From an uncultured Candidatus Saccharibacteria bacterium (GTDB taxonomy: Bacteria > Patescibacteriota > Saccharimonadia > Saccharimonadales > Saccharimonadaceae): DNA of 64,000 nucleotides. The stretch spans positions 61,650 through 125,649 of the forward strand of contig CAQRDK010000003.1 in the NCBI GenBank assembly GCA_948868795.1, written 5' to 3'. Below, piece after piece: positions 1 to 8,493 of the stretch. The notes beneath the pieces are model-generated. The model was given only the letters and a program-made list of their open reading frames with translations, did no database searches and was not told the origin of the DNA. The stretch's first letter is position 1. Each line of letters starts with the position of its first letter. A program made the position numbers and the translations under genes.

Positions 1-1616
1 GAAGCCTTCTCTGCCGCAGCCGCCTCTTCTGCCTTTTTCGCCATTTTCGCGTTATAGTCGACAATATTCTTCACTTTTTCTTCCGCCATAATCGTATAGC
101 GTTTTTCCATCTCATTCACCGCCCACTTTAGCGCCGACAGCGCCTTCTCCACCGACGTAATAATCGGCGTTAGGAGATGCGGAATATCTTCATACTGTGC
201 CATTTCCACCTGTTTCGGGTCGACGATAATCAACTTCATATCACTCGGCGAATTCCGATACAAGAGCGAAGAAATCAACGAATTCGTCATCACCGACTTA
301 CCCGAACCGGTCGTCCCCGCAATCAGAAGGTGTGGCATCTTCGCCAAGTTCGCCACCACCGCCCTACCAGAAATATCCTTCCCCACCGCAAACGTCAGCG
401 GGTCCGTCGCTTTCTTCCATTCCGGACTCTCAATAACCCCTCTGAGCCGCACGTCCGCCGATTTCGCGTTCGGCAACTCGACCCCCACCGATCGCGTCCC
501 CGGAATCGGTGCCTCAATCCTCACCTTATCCACCGCCAAATTCAACGCCAACTCCTTATCACGCGCCAAAATCTTCGACAAGTTCACCCCAGAAGGCGGC
601 CGCATCGTGTATTGCGTCACCCTCGGCCCAACGTTCGCCCCCTCCATCTCTACATCAATCCCGAATTCCGCCAGCGTATTCTTAATAATCTTCGCCGTCT
701 GTTGCACATCGCCCGAATCCGCCGCTGCCTGCTTCTTTTCCAGCAAGTTAACCGGTGGCAATTTCCAATCCAAATCCGTCACCGCAACCAACGCCCGATC
801 CGAATTCCCCGCCTTCTCCGCCATAGCCCCAGTCGCCACGGCCGTCTCGACCTCCGTTTTTTCTTCCGCCGGCTTCTTCTTCCCTAGCTTCGCAAACATC
901 GAAAACTTCGGCTGCGGCTTCAACTTCGGCTCTTCCTTATCGCCATGCACCTCAATCTCAACATCTTCCTGAGCCTCCGCCGCTTCCAGTGCATCTTTCT
1001 TCTTCGCACTTCTCGTCGCAACGGCTTTTTCGCGCTTCGCCTTCACCGGCTTCTCTTCCACTTCTTTCGTCCGGAACAAATCCGCCACCTTCTGCACCAT
1101 CTGCACCGGATTCATCTGCAAAATAAACGCCGCCGTCACAAAAATCAATATAATATATATAATAATAGCCGCGCTCGGGTTCAAAAGCTGAATAATAAAC
1201 TGGTTCAGCCACTCCCCGACCACGCCCCCGTTCGGATTCGCCGCCCCGACCGACGACAATCCGCACGCCCCCGCTGCCCAGAACACCATCAAAATCGACG
1301 CAATCCAAACCACCGGCGCCAATCGATTATTCTCCGTCCGGAAAATCTTCCACGCCATCCAAATCAACAAAACCGGCACCAGATACTTCGCATTCCCAGT
1401 CGCCGAATTCAAAAACCCATCCACCGAGTTCAACAAATCTCCCCCATCCCCCATCCAAGTCAGCACAAGAAACACCGCAACTAGCGCCAAAAGTATCGCC
1501 ACAATCTGCCGCCAAAATCCTCCTGGCAGTTCATGCGCCGGCGCCGCCTTCTTCCGCCCCCGCGTCGATTTTCCTTTTGCCCCCCGACCTGATTTTGTTG
1601 ACCTCGCTTTTGCCAT
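1..1616 (-). CDS. ftsK: FtsK/SpoIIIE-type DNA translocase (C-terminus outside window)
   Basis: Membrane-anchored ATPase that pumps chromosomal DNA at the division septum. About 538 N-terminal residues are visible; the gene runs off the left edge. A basic N-terminus is followed by hydrophobic segments (about residues 35-55, 75-125 and 155-180), then a charged linker and the motor. The Walker A AGTTGSGKS is near residue 435 and the Walker B region LIIVDPK near 460, both typical of FtsK. The ATG at 1614-1616 begins MAKARSTKSGRG. A minus-strand TACAAT lies 6 nt before it, so the mRNA is probably leaderless. The pnp stop is only 19 nt upstream, so read-through from pnp is also possible. The gamma domain cannot be assessed. 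Confidence 0.93.
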   Translation of the reverse strand, partial: MAKARSTKSGRGAKGKSTRGRKKAAPAHELPGGFWRQIVAILLALVAVFLVLTWMGDGGDLLNSVDGFLNSATGNAKYLVPVLLIWMAWKIFRTENNRLAPVVWIASILMVFWAAGACGLSSVGAANPNGGVVGEWLNQFIIQLLNPSAAIIIYIILIFVTAAFILQMNPVQMVQKVADLFRTKEVEEKPVKAKREKAVATRSAKKKDALEAAEAQEDVEIEVHGDKEEPKLKPQPKFSMFAKLGKKKPAEEKTEVETAVATGAMAEKAGNSDRALVAVTDLDWKLPPVNLLEKKQAAADSGDVQQTAKIIKNTLAEFGIDVEMEGANVGPRVTQYTMRPPSGVNLSKILARDKELALNLAVDKVRIEAPIPGTRSVGVELPNAKSADVRLRGVIESPEWKKATDPLTFAVGKDISGRAVVANLAKMPHLLIAGTTGSGKSVMTNSLISSLLYRNSPSDMKLIIVDPKQVEMAQYEDIPHLLTPIITSVEKALSALKWAVNEMEKRYTIMAEEKVKNIVDYNAKMAKKAEEAAAAEKA

Positions 1617-1635
1617 ATATCTATTGTATCACAAC

Positions 1636-3777
1636 TTACTGTTCCACCCCTTTCATCGTCAAACTCAGCCGCCCCTTATCATCAATCGCCGTCAGCTTCA
1701 CCTTGACCTTTTGCCCCATCTTCAGCACATCCGTCACATTCGCCACCCGCTTATCCGAAATCTGCGAAATGTGCAACATCCCGTCCACTCCCGGCAAAAT
1801 ATTCACGAACGCCCCGAAATCCTTAATCGTTACCACCGTTCCCTCATAAACCTTCCCCACTTCCGGTTCCTCGACCAACGACTTAATCCATTCGACCGCC
1901 TTATCAATCGCCTCGTTCGCCCCCGCGACCGTAATCAACCCCGAATCATCAATATCCACCATCGCCCCCGTTTCACCGGTAATCTTATTGATCGTCTCCC
2001 CGCCTTTTCCGATCACCGTCCCGATCTTGTCCGGATTAATCATCAACTTCTCCACCCGCGGCGCGTATTGAGAAATCTCCTTCCGTGGCTCCGCAATCAC
2101 CGACAACATGTGTTCCAGAATATGCATCCTCCCCGCGTGCGACTGTTCAATCGCCTTCTCCAGAATCTCCACCGGCAACCCATGTACCTTCATATCCATC
2201 TGTAGCGCCGTCACCCCCTCGGTCGTTCCCGTCACCTTGAAGTCCATGTCCCCCGCGAAATCTTCCGCATCCATCAAATCAGTCAATACATATGGCGTTT
2301 CCCCGTCCATCATCAAGCCCATCGCCACCCCAGACACCGGCCGCTTCAAAGGCACGCCCGCATCCATCAAAGCCATACAACTCGAACAAGTCGCCGCCAT
2401 CGAAGTCGACCCGTTCTGTGACATAATCTCTGTCACGCTCCGAATCGCGTACGGGAAATCTTCCTCGCTCGGCAACATTGGTAAGAGTGCTCTCTCCGCA
2501 AGATAACCGTGACCAACTTCGCGACGCCCCGGCGCCCCAATTCGCCCCGGCTCCCCGACCGTATAAGACGGCGCATTATAATGATGCATGTATCGCCGCT
2601 TCCCGTCTGTCACCTCCATCGTATCCACAATCTGCGCAAACGACAACGGCGCCAACGTCACCACGTTCAGAGCCTGCGTCAACCCGCGTGTAAACAGCGA
2701 GGACCCGTGCGTCCGCGGCAAAATCCCCACCTGCGACGACAATGGCCGTACCTCATCCAGCTTCCGCCCGTCCGGCCGCACCCCATCCTCAATAATCCCC
2801 CGCCGCACCTCTTTATGTACCGCAAGGTCAAACGCCTGATCATACTCCGGCAACAACCGTTCATTATAATCTTCAATCTTTTCTTCATCATTCCCCCCCT
2901 CCCCGAGCCGCGTCGCCAGCTCCGCGTGCATCTCCGCCTTCAGCGCATCAATCGTCTCTTGCCGCTCGATCACATTCCCCCGAATTTTCTCCCCGAAATG
3001 CTCCGCCGCCCACGCGTCGACAACCTTCTGTACATCCTCATCCGGCAAAATCAACTCATATTCCTGCGGCTTCACTTCGCATTTCTCGACCAACTCTCTC
3101 TGCAAATCCAACATCGGCTGTACATTTTTCACCGCCCAATGCATCGCCTCGACAATCATCGCCTCCGGCACTTCATCCGCACCAGCCTCGACCATCATCA
3201 CCTTCCCGTCTTTACAAGCCACAACGAGGTCCAATGTCGACTTCTCGCGCTCCTCCGGCGACAAAAACGCCTTGAACTCCCCGTTAATCCGCCCAATCCG
3301 AAGCCCCGCAATCGGCCCATCAAACGGCGTTCCCGACAGCATCAAAGCCGTCGAAGCCGCCAACATCGCCACCACATCCGGCCGGAAGCTCGGGTCCATC
3401 GAAAGCACTGTCGTCACAACCTGCACTTCCTGCCGGTACCCCTTCGGGAACAACGGTCGAATCGGCCGGTCAATCAACCGCCCGACCAGAATCGCCTCAT
3501 CCGCCGGTTTCCCCTCCCGCTTAATAAACTTCGACCCGTTAATCTTCCCCGCCGCATAAAACTTCTCTTCATAATCCACCGACAGCGGGAAGAAATCCTG
3601 CACCACCGGCTTCTTACCAACCACGACCGACCCCAAAACGACCGTATCTCCATAAGTCACCAACACCGACGACGTCGACCGAAACCCGACCCGATTCACC
3701 TCCAACGTCAGCTTCCGCCCCAAAAGTTCCGTCGACACCGACAAAGTTTGTTTACCGCTTGGATTGATAATTTCCAT
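1636..3777 (-). CDS. pnp: Polyribonucleotide nucleotidyltransferase (PNPase)
   Basis: Phosphorolytic 3'-5' exoribonuclease, a trimer acting in RNA decay. The 713-residue protein has normal family length: two RNase PH cores, a KH domain near residues 570-620 (INPDKIGTVIGKGGETINK) and a C-terminal S1 domain (KVYEGTVVTIKDFGAFVNI) ending in LSLTMKGVEQ. The start MEIINPSGKQ matches the family N-terminus. The transcript probably begins near 3930 (minus TATAAT at 3942-3937), giving a roughly 150-nt leader with a possible short upstream ORF. PNPase genes are autoregulated through their leaders in enterobacteria; whether that applies here is unknown. ftsK follows 19 nt downstream. Confidence 0.97.
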   Translation of the reverse strand: MEIINPSGKQTLSVSTELLGRKLTLEVNRVGFRSTSSVLVTYGDTVVLGSVVVGKKPVVQDFFPLSVDYEEKFYAAGKINGSKFIKREGKPADEAILVGRLIDRPIRPLFPKGYRQEVQVVTTVLSMDPSFRPDVVAMLAASTALMLSGTPFDGPIAGLRIGRINGEFKAFLSPEEREKSTLDLVVACKDGKVMMVEAGADEVPEAMIVEAMHWAVKNVQPMLDLQRELVEKCEVKPQEYELILPDEDVQKVVDAWAAEHFGEKIRGNVIERQETIDALKAEMHAELATRLGEGGNDEEKIEDYNERLLPEYDQAFDLAVHKEVRRGIIEDGVRPDGRKLDEVRPLSSQVGILPRTHGSSLFTRGLTQALNVVTLAPLSFAQIVDTMEVTDGKRRYMHHYNAPSYTVGEPGRIGAPGRREVGHGYLAERALLPMLPSEEDFPYAIRSVTEIMSQNGSTSMAATCSSCMALMDAGVPLKRPVSGVAMGLMMDGETPYVLTDLMDAEDFAGDMDFKVTGTTEGVTALQMDMKVHGLPVEILEKAIEQSHAGRMHILEHMLSVIAEPRKEISQYAPRVEKLMINPDKIGTVIGKGGETINKITGETGAMVDIDDSGLITVAGANEAIDKAVEWIKSLVEEPEVGKVYEGTVVTIKDFGAFVNILPGVDGMLHISQISDKRVANVTDVLKMGQKVKVKLTAIDDKGRLSLTMKGVEQ

Positions 3778-3819
3778 AAAACCTTTCTCGGGAAAACCTC
3801 AGATATCACCTTTCAAGCC

Positions 3820-3900
3820 TCAAGCCCACAAGCCGCGCCAACTTCCAGCCCGCAAACTCCGAGTCTCGCAGCCAAAAGCCTCAAACCCTTGAAAAGCCAT
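3820..3900 (-). CDS. possible 26-aa leader ORF in the pnp 5' region
   Basis: A short ORF, starting MAFQGFEAFGCETRS, lies between the predicted pnp promoter and the pnp start. It is preceded by a GGGAGG ribosome-binding sequence 9 nt before its ATG at 3898-3900 and stops with TGA 43 nt before pnp. No family is recognised. It could be a regulatory leader peptide or chance; the ribosome-binding site is the only positive evidence beyond its position. Confidence 0.3.
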   Translation of the reverse strand: MAFQGFEAFGCETRSLRAGSWRGLWA

Positions 3901-3936
3901 ATCTGCCGTCCTCCCAATATTAAAATACTACCCCTA

Positions 3937-3942
3937 TTATAT
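3937..3942 (-). promoter_or_regulatory. -10 element upstream of pnp
   Basis: The minus strand reads TGTGTGATATAAT, an extended -10. This places the pnp transcription start near 3930, about 150 nt before the pnp start codon. No clear -35 was identified. Confidence 0.55.
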
Positions 3943-3983
3943 CACACAATCCCGCCAAATCCCCGCCAATCCCCAAAATACTC

Positions 3984-4012
3984 TTGCTTTTTTGACCAAA
4001 GTGTGCTATAAT
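3984..4012 (+). promoter_or_regulatory. promoter TTGCTT-17-TATAAT for the 4.1-kb gene
   Basis: -35 TTGCTT (3984-3989), 17-bp spacer, -10 TATAAT (4007-4012) with an extended TGC immediately upstream. The same -35/-10 pair and spacing recurs at 28875-28903. It gives a leader of about 97 nt before the ATG at 4116. Confidence 0.75.
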
Positions 4013-4115
4013 AGAGTTACGGGGTCTGTTTTTGACGATAACGACGCAACATGCAGAAGTCAAATCAGAAATCCACCCCCGTTCGCACATCCCAATTTGC
4101 AAAGGAGAGAATATC

Positions 4116-4790
4116 ATGCCCGAAACCCCAGTTATCCAGGAAAATCAGAGCGCCGCAACCGACCAAACCGGTAAAAACAGCCAAAAAGCGCCGACCGCGC
4201 AACCCGTTCCTATCAACCTCAAGGACCTCTCAATTGAAGCCGTCCTGGCCAAGGAAGAGGATATTGATCCGCGCGTCGCTATTCACGGCGATTTTCCCCA
4301 CCACAAGTACGAGAAGATTCTCATCAAAGGCTTCACTACGAAGCTGACCACCGAGGAAATCGTCACCCATCCCCTCATCGTCCTCCTCCATGACTATAAA
4401 CACCTCATGCTCCATGGCAATCGTGGCAGCAAAAACGACCGCGACAAAAAGCGCAAGAGCAAAAAGCCCTACGAAAACCGCTTCTGTAGATTAAGTTTTA
4501 TCTACACAATCGCGCAGGACCCCACAACTTGCGATCTCGTCCTCAGGTTCATCATCGACACCGCTTTTGAGCCGGTCTGGACTCGTCACGACGGCAGTCT
4601 TGACCACAAGATGACGCTTGATGACATCGCCAGCACGACGGCCTTCTTCGTAGAGAGCTATCTCGCTGAAGCTAAGCAGCTCCTCAAGAGCACGACCGCC
4701 AGCTGCAGCATCGACAGCACCACCGTCATTCAAATCATCGAAGAGGGTGAATCCTCTAAAACTGCGACCCCCCCCCAGAATCCGAACTGA
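4116..4790 (+). CDS. hypothetical protein
   Basis: 224 residues, family not recognised. The start was placed at ATG 4116 because AAAGGAG (4101-4107) lies correctly upstream; an in-frame ATG at 4032 has no such site. The first 35 residues are polar and low-complexity (QENQSAATDQTGKNSQ). They are followed by a mixed alpha/beta-like body with a basic patch (NRGSKNDRDKKRKSKK) near residues 110-128 and a hydrophilic C-terminus. No signal peptide or membrane segment is visible, so it is probably cytoplasmic. It is monocistronic between its own promoter and a strong terminator at 4889-4921. The basic cluster could contact nucleic acid, but that is speculation. Confidence 0.75.
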   Translation: MPETPVIQENQSAATDQTGKNSQKAPTAQPVPINLKDLSIEAVLAKEEDIDPRVAIHGDFPHHKYEKILIKGFTTKLTTEEIVTHPLIVLLHDYKHLMLHGNRGSKNDRDKKRKSKKPYENRFCRLSFIYTIAQDPTTCDLVLRFIIDTAFEPVWTRHDGSLDHKMTLDDIASTTAFFVESYLAEAKQLLKSTTASCSIDSTTVIQIIEEGESSKTATPPQNPN

Positions 4791-4888
4791 CCTAATCACT
4801 TTCTGCGACTTTTCGGCCATTCTGTCAATCGTTTCCGCTCGCTCCGCCGAGCATCTGTCAACATTTCTCCCCGCAAACGCACATTCTT

Positions 4889-4921
4889 AAACCGCTCTTC
4901 CCTCCGGAAGGGCGGTTTTCC
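4889..4921 (+). terminator. intrinsic terminator of the 4.1-kb gene
   Basis: A 13-bp stem (4889-4901 with 4906-4918, one G-T pair) with loop CTCC, followed by T residues. Confidence 0.85.
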
Positions 4922-5017
4922 CATCCCAAAAATCCCAAACCCCATCCCAACCCCCATCCAATCAAACCACCACGACCTTCCATTCTAACAAATCGTCAAA
5001 GCCTATAATTAAAACAT

Positions 5018-5045
5018 CAAAAAACTCCCTCCTCGGGAGCCTTTT
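5018..5045 (-). terminator. intrinsic terminator downstream of rpsO
   Basis: On the minus strand GCTCCC and GGGAGT pair around GAGGA and are followed by a run of six T. It lies about 60 nt beyond the rpsO stop. The stem is short, so strength is uncertain. Confidence 0.6.
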
Positions 5046-5103
5046 GCTACTTCAGCTACGAACTGCAACTCGCAAATCTACGAGCCACCAGCCCCGCCCG
5101 AAG

Positions 5104-5370
5104 CTATTTGCGCAAACCAAGTTCAGCGATAGTCTTCTTATAGGTCTCGAAGTCAGTCTTCTCGAGATACTTCAGCAACTTCTTGCGTTGCCCGACCATC
5201 TGCATCAACCCGCGCTTCGCCATGAAATCGTGCTTGTTGTTCTTGACGTGCTCGGTCACTTCCTTGATCCGCTCAGTCAAAATCGACACCTGCACCTCAG
5301 GAGAACCCACATCATTCTTACTGCGGGCGAGCTTCGCCATCGCCTCGGCTTTTTTCTCTCTAGTAATCAT
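5104..5370 (-). CDS. rpsO: 30S ribosomal protein S15
   Basis: Primary 16S rRNA-binding protein of the small subunit platform. 88 residues, the usual length, with the family signature VSILTERIKEVTEHVKNNKHD and the C-terminal LLKYLEKTDFETYK region. The start is MITREKKAEAM; an upstream in-frame ATG would add seven residues overlapping the promoter and is rejected. The minus-strand TGTGCTATAAT ends 9 nt before the ATG, so the leader is at most a few nucleotides. This leaves no room for a structured autoregulatory leader like that of E. coli rpsO. Confidence 0.97.
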   Translation of the reverse strand: MITREKKAEAMAKLARSKNDVGSPEVQVSILTERIKEVTEHVKNNKHDFMAKRGLMQMVGQRKKLLKYLEKTDFETYKKTIAELGLRK

Positions 5371-5506
5371 ATGTCCCCAATTATAGCACACATTCCTCCC
5401 CTCGACAACCCCTATTTTCTCACTTTCTCATCCCCAATCCAAAACGGGCAATTTCGACCTTGATTTTGTCGTCCTGTGATGTCAGAATGGAGTTAGTTAA
5501 TTGTGT

Positions 5507-5539
5507 AATTACTTTCGTTTTTTCTTGACGAAAGTAATT
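5507..5539. repeat. 12-bp perfect inverted repeat between rpsO and truB
   Basis: AATTACTTTCGT (5507-5518) and ACGAAAGTAATT (5528-5539) around a 9-nt loop. It lies about 30 nt past the truB stop. No T-run follows on the minus strand, so it is not a canonical terminator; it may act as a 3' stabilising hairpin or be a relic of the palindromic elements seen elsewhere. Confidence 0.7.
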
Positions 5540-5569
5540 TTAATTTGGAGCAAATTGATCCAAACTTTC

Positions 5570-6277
5570 CTAAGAATCTATCCCCAACTCCTCCAACCTC
5601 TTCGCCTCCTCAATCCGCCACTCCCCCACCTGCGTCCGCCTAAGCGCTGTCAAGTAGCCTCCAACTCCCAATTCTTTTCCAATATCCTCCCCCAGCGCCC
5701 GAATGTACGTCCCGCTCGACACTTGACATCGTATGGTCAAATCTGGCCATTTATAATCCAAAATCTCAATTTCGTCAATCCTCACCTTCCGGACCGGCAT
5801 CTCCACCTCTTTCCCCGCCCGCGCCAATTTATACGCTCGCTCCCCATTAATTTTCACCGCCGAATAACTCGGCACCCTTTGTTCGGTTTCTCCCACGAAC
5901 TTTTCCACAGCCTTTTCCACATCCACCCGCGACGGCACCCGAACATCCCGAACAACCGTCACCTCCCCCTCCGGATCCCCCGTTGTCGACGTCGCCCCCA
6001 GCCGCACCGTCGCAATATACTCCTTGTCCAGCTTCAAAAACTCATTTGCTCGTTTCGTCCCCTTCCCAATCAACAAAACCAACAAACCAGTCGCAAACGG
6101 ATCCAGCGTCCCCGTATGCCCGACCTTCACCTTCTTCCGCTTCTCTCGCACCACCCCGTCTTTCCCCTTCACGCTCACCATCCCCGCCTCTTCCGACAAC
6201 TTCCGTCGCACTCGCGCCACCACCCCAAAAGAACTTATTCCTTCCGGCTTGTCAACTAGCAAAATCTCTTCATTCAT
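5570..6277 (-). CDS. truB: tRNA pseudouridine(55) synthase
   Basis: Converts U55 in the tRNA T-loop to pseudouridine. The catalytic motif KVGHTGTLDPFATGLLVL contains the nucleophilic Asp near residue 59. The N-terminus LLVDKPEGISSFGVV and the RVPSYSAVKINGERAYKLAR and SSGTYIRALGEDIG motifs are all TruB-type. At 235 residues it is shorter than the ~300-residue E. coli enzyme and lacks a recognisable C-terminal PUA-like domain, a common short form. A minus TATAAT ends 6 nt before the ATG, predicting a leaderless mRNA. Confidence 0.95.
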   Translation of the reverse strand: MNEEILLVDKPEGISSFGVVARVRRKLSEEAGMVSVKGKDGVVREKRKKVKVGHTGTLDPFATGLLVLLIGKGTKRANEFLKLDKEYIATVRLGATSTTGDPEGEVTVVRDVRVPSRVDVEKAVEKFVGETEQRVPSYSAVKINGERAYKLARAGKEVEMPVRKVRIDEIEILDYKWPDLTIRCQVSSGTYIRALGEDIGKELGVGGYLTALRRTQVGEWRIEEAKRLEELGIDS

Positions 6278-6305
6278 GTCAAAATTATATCACAATCCCC
6301 GCCAT

Positions 6306-6350
6306 AACGCCACTTGACCGTCACGACACTCCACACCAACGCCACTTGAC
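6306..6350. repeat. pair of 13-bp direct repeats upstream of truB
   Basis: AACGCCACTTGAC occurs at 6306-6318 and 6338-6350, 32 bp apart, in the gap between the stop of the 6.36-kb gene and the truB promoter. The proximal copy overlaps the truB -35 region, which has no good consensus hexamer. That would fit a regulator-binding site. Confidence 0.6.
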
Positions 6351-6354
6351 AGAA

Positions 6355-8253
6355 CTACTTCACCCCAGCCAGAGTCCCCACCGAAGCCCCAGGCATCGCT
6401 GGCGGCATCATATCCGGCCCCACCGTCGGCGCAGGTGGTGGCGGCAAAGTCATACTAAACGGATTCGCCACCGGCTCCCCTGGCAACTCCGCCGGCGCCC
6501 CGGCAGCTGCTGGATTCCCCGCCGAACCATTAGTCGCACCGCTCGCAGAACCTTCAGTCGACCCGCTACCCCCGACATCTGTCATCGTCATTCCAAAAGC
6601 CCCTGCCGGACCATTACCAGTTCCAACCGAAGTCGAAGCCGCACCCCCAGCAGCCCCATCGCTCCCCACCAACGGTGGCAACACCGGTTTCATCGCCGGC
6701 GCCCCTGTCGGGTCCGCCAAAGCCTGCTCCATCATCTGCCCATAATCCACCGCCGGCTCTTGGCTCGGCGCTGGCGGCTGCATCTTCACACCTACCGCAG
6801 GCGCGCTCGCCCGCGTCGGCTCCGCCGTCGCCATCTCTTTCGCCTCGGTCACAACCGCCGGACCAGAAACCTCGGGACCGTTCAATCCCGGCAAAGTCAT
6901 CACGCTCGGATCGCTAACCGCACCTCCGACCGTTCCCTTCGCCGGTCCAATCACCGGACTAGAAAAACCACCGACCCCCGCAGCTCCAGCGCTATTAACA
7001 TCATCCGCCACCTTCGGCAACACCGGCGCCACCACCGTCCCCGCCGCGTCAATCGGCATACTCGGCGTCGGATTCGTAATCCCCGCCCGCGCCGCAATCT
7101 CCGCCGCCGTCAAGCCATCACCCCTATCTTGATACCCGACCAAACTCTGCCCAGAAACATCCGGCACTCCGGAAGGCACTCCGGAAGGCATCCCAGACGG
7201 CATTCCCGACGAAGCTCCAGAAGACACTCCCGAAGGCGCCCCAGAAGCCCCGGCTGCAGAGCCAGCAGGACCGCCATAAGCCACCCCGACTCCCCCCATC
7301 GCCACCCCAACCGTCGGCACATCAACAAAAGCCCCCGCGTCCGCCGCCGCCCGCGCCGCAATCTCCGTCGCGCTCAGCTCCCCCTCCGGCTGATTCTGTA
7401 TAATTTCATTCCCCGCCACGTTCGCCGTAATCAGCTGCTGATCCGCCCCCATCGTCATCAACTTCGACGCCAGCGTCAACGTATCCGGATTTGTTCGGTT
7501 ATTAGAAAATCTATCCGTCGCCGCGACAATCCCCGTCAAAAGCGCCGTCGCAATCTCCGAATCCAGCTTATCCGACCCGCCCTGTAGCGCAAAAATCAGC
7601 TCCGTCACCATCTCGCACACCGAACTCGCCGCCGGATTACTCCATTCAATCTCCCCGAACCGTCCCCCAGTTCCCGTCGTAATATCCACCGTCGCCGCAT
7701 CATGCATAATCCGCCCATGCTCCGCCAACGCCTCATCGAGATCCCCCGCCGACTTCACGTTCAGCGCAATCACAAAGTCCACATTATAATCCCCCTGCGA
7801 AAACGTCAAATCGTCCTCCGTAATCGAGGTCTTGTATGGCGTAATAAACACCTTCACGAAGTCCCCATCCAGCTTATACCGGAGATGATCCGCCTTATCC
7901 TTATTCAACGCAATGATAAAATCCTGCAAACTTGCCGTATTCGTCTCAAACGTCGCATCCGGCCTAAGAAACGCCAGCGCATCCGGCGTCCGCCCCGAAT
8001 AAATCGCCGTCGTATGCTTCTGCATCCCGTCGAGAAACAGCGACAGCCCAATCGCCGCCGCAATCTCGTCCACCGACGGATTCTTCGACAAAGCAATCAA
8101 AATATTCTCCGACGCCTTGATTTTCTCCACAATTTTCCGCACAAAATCCCCTTGCGCCGCCACACTTCCCCCGGCCTGTGCTATCGCCGCCTTCGCGTCC
8201 GCTACTGCCTTATCTGGATTTGCCGCATCACCTTGCTTACTTTGATCGTTCAT
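6355..8253 (-). CDS. degenerate DHH/DHHA1-like phosphoesterase with long low-complexity tail
   Basis: 632 residues. Residues ~45-300 resemble the NrnA/RecJ-like DHH family: IALSKNPSVDEIAAAIGLSLFL aligns with motif I and ALLTGIVAATDRFSNNRTNPDTL with the motif before the DHHA1 domain. The catalytic residues are not conserved: the motif I His/Asp positions carry Lys/Ser, and the DHH motif is replaced by VDITTGTG. Hydrolase activity is therefore doubtful. The last ~300 residues are Ala/Gly/Pro/Ser-rich with a short SGMPSGMPSGVPSG repeat and no signal peptide, suggesting a disordered cytoplasmic tail. A nucleotide-binding or scaffolding role is possible but unproven. Confidence 0.75.
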   Translation of the reverse strand: MNDQSKQGDAANPDKAVADAKAAIAQAGGSVAAQGDFVRKIVEKIKASENILIALSKNPSVDEIAAAIGLSLFLDGMQKHTTAIYSGRTPDALAFLRPDATFETNTASLQDFIIALNKDKADHLRYKLDGDFVKVFITPYKTSITEDDLTFSQGDYNVDFVIALNVKSAGDLDEALAEHGRIMHDAATVDITTGTGGRFGEIEWSNPAASSVCEMVTELIFALQGGSDKLDSEIATALLTGIVAATDRFSNNRTNPDTLTLASKLMTMGADQQLITANVAGNEIIQNQPEGELSATEIAARAAADAGAFVDVPTVGVAMGGVGVAYGGPAGSAAGASGAPSGVSSGASSGMPSGMPSGVPSGVPDVSGQSLVGYQDRGDGLTAAEIAARAGITNPTPSMPIDAAGTVVAPVLPKVADDVNSAGAAGVGGFSSPVIGPAKGTVGGAVSDPSVMTLPGLNGPEVSGPAVVTEAKEMATAEPTRASAPAVGVKMQPPAPSQEPAVDYGQMMEQALADPTGAPAMKPVLPPLVGSDGAAGGAASTSVGTGNGPAGAFGMTMTDVGGSGSTEGSASGATNGSAGNPAAAGAPAELPGEPVANPFSMTLPPPPAPTVGPDMMPPAMPGASVGTLAGVK

Positions 8254-8458
8254 AATATATAATGTTTATTTTTGTATAATCTTATTACACTTATGCTCTC
8301 ATTTTAACACACTTTTTTATAAAAGCAACGCCATCTCCTTTCTTTTGTATAACCGTCTTCTTACGAAATGTTGTATTTTTTTACAACATAAGTAAACAGA
8401 TTCTCCCCCTATAAACAGCCATATATTTGTAAAAACACAAAAATAAGCAAAAATAGTA

Positions 8459-8487
8459 TTGACTAGAATACCTATGTGTGATATAAT
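8459..8487 (+). promoter_or_regulatory. strong promoter TTGACT-17-TATAAT for the 8.5-kb RNA
   Basis: TTGACT (8459-8464), 17-bp spacer, TATAAT (8482-8487) with TGTGA just upstream. The 40 nt at 8449-8488 match 35 of 40 positions of the T4SS operon promoter at 43685-43724. Predicted start near 8494. Confidence 0.85.
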
Positions 8488-8493
8488 GAAACT

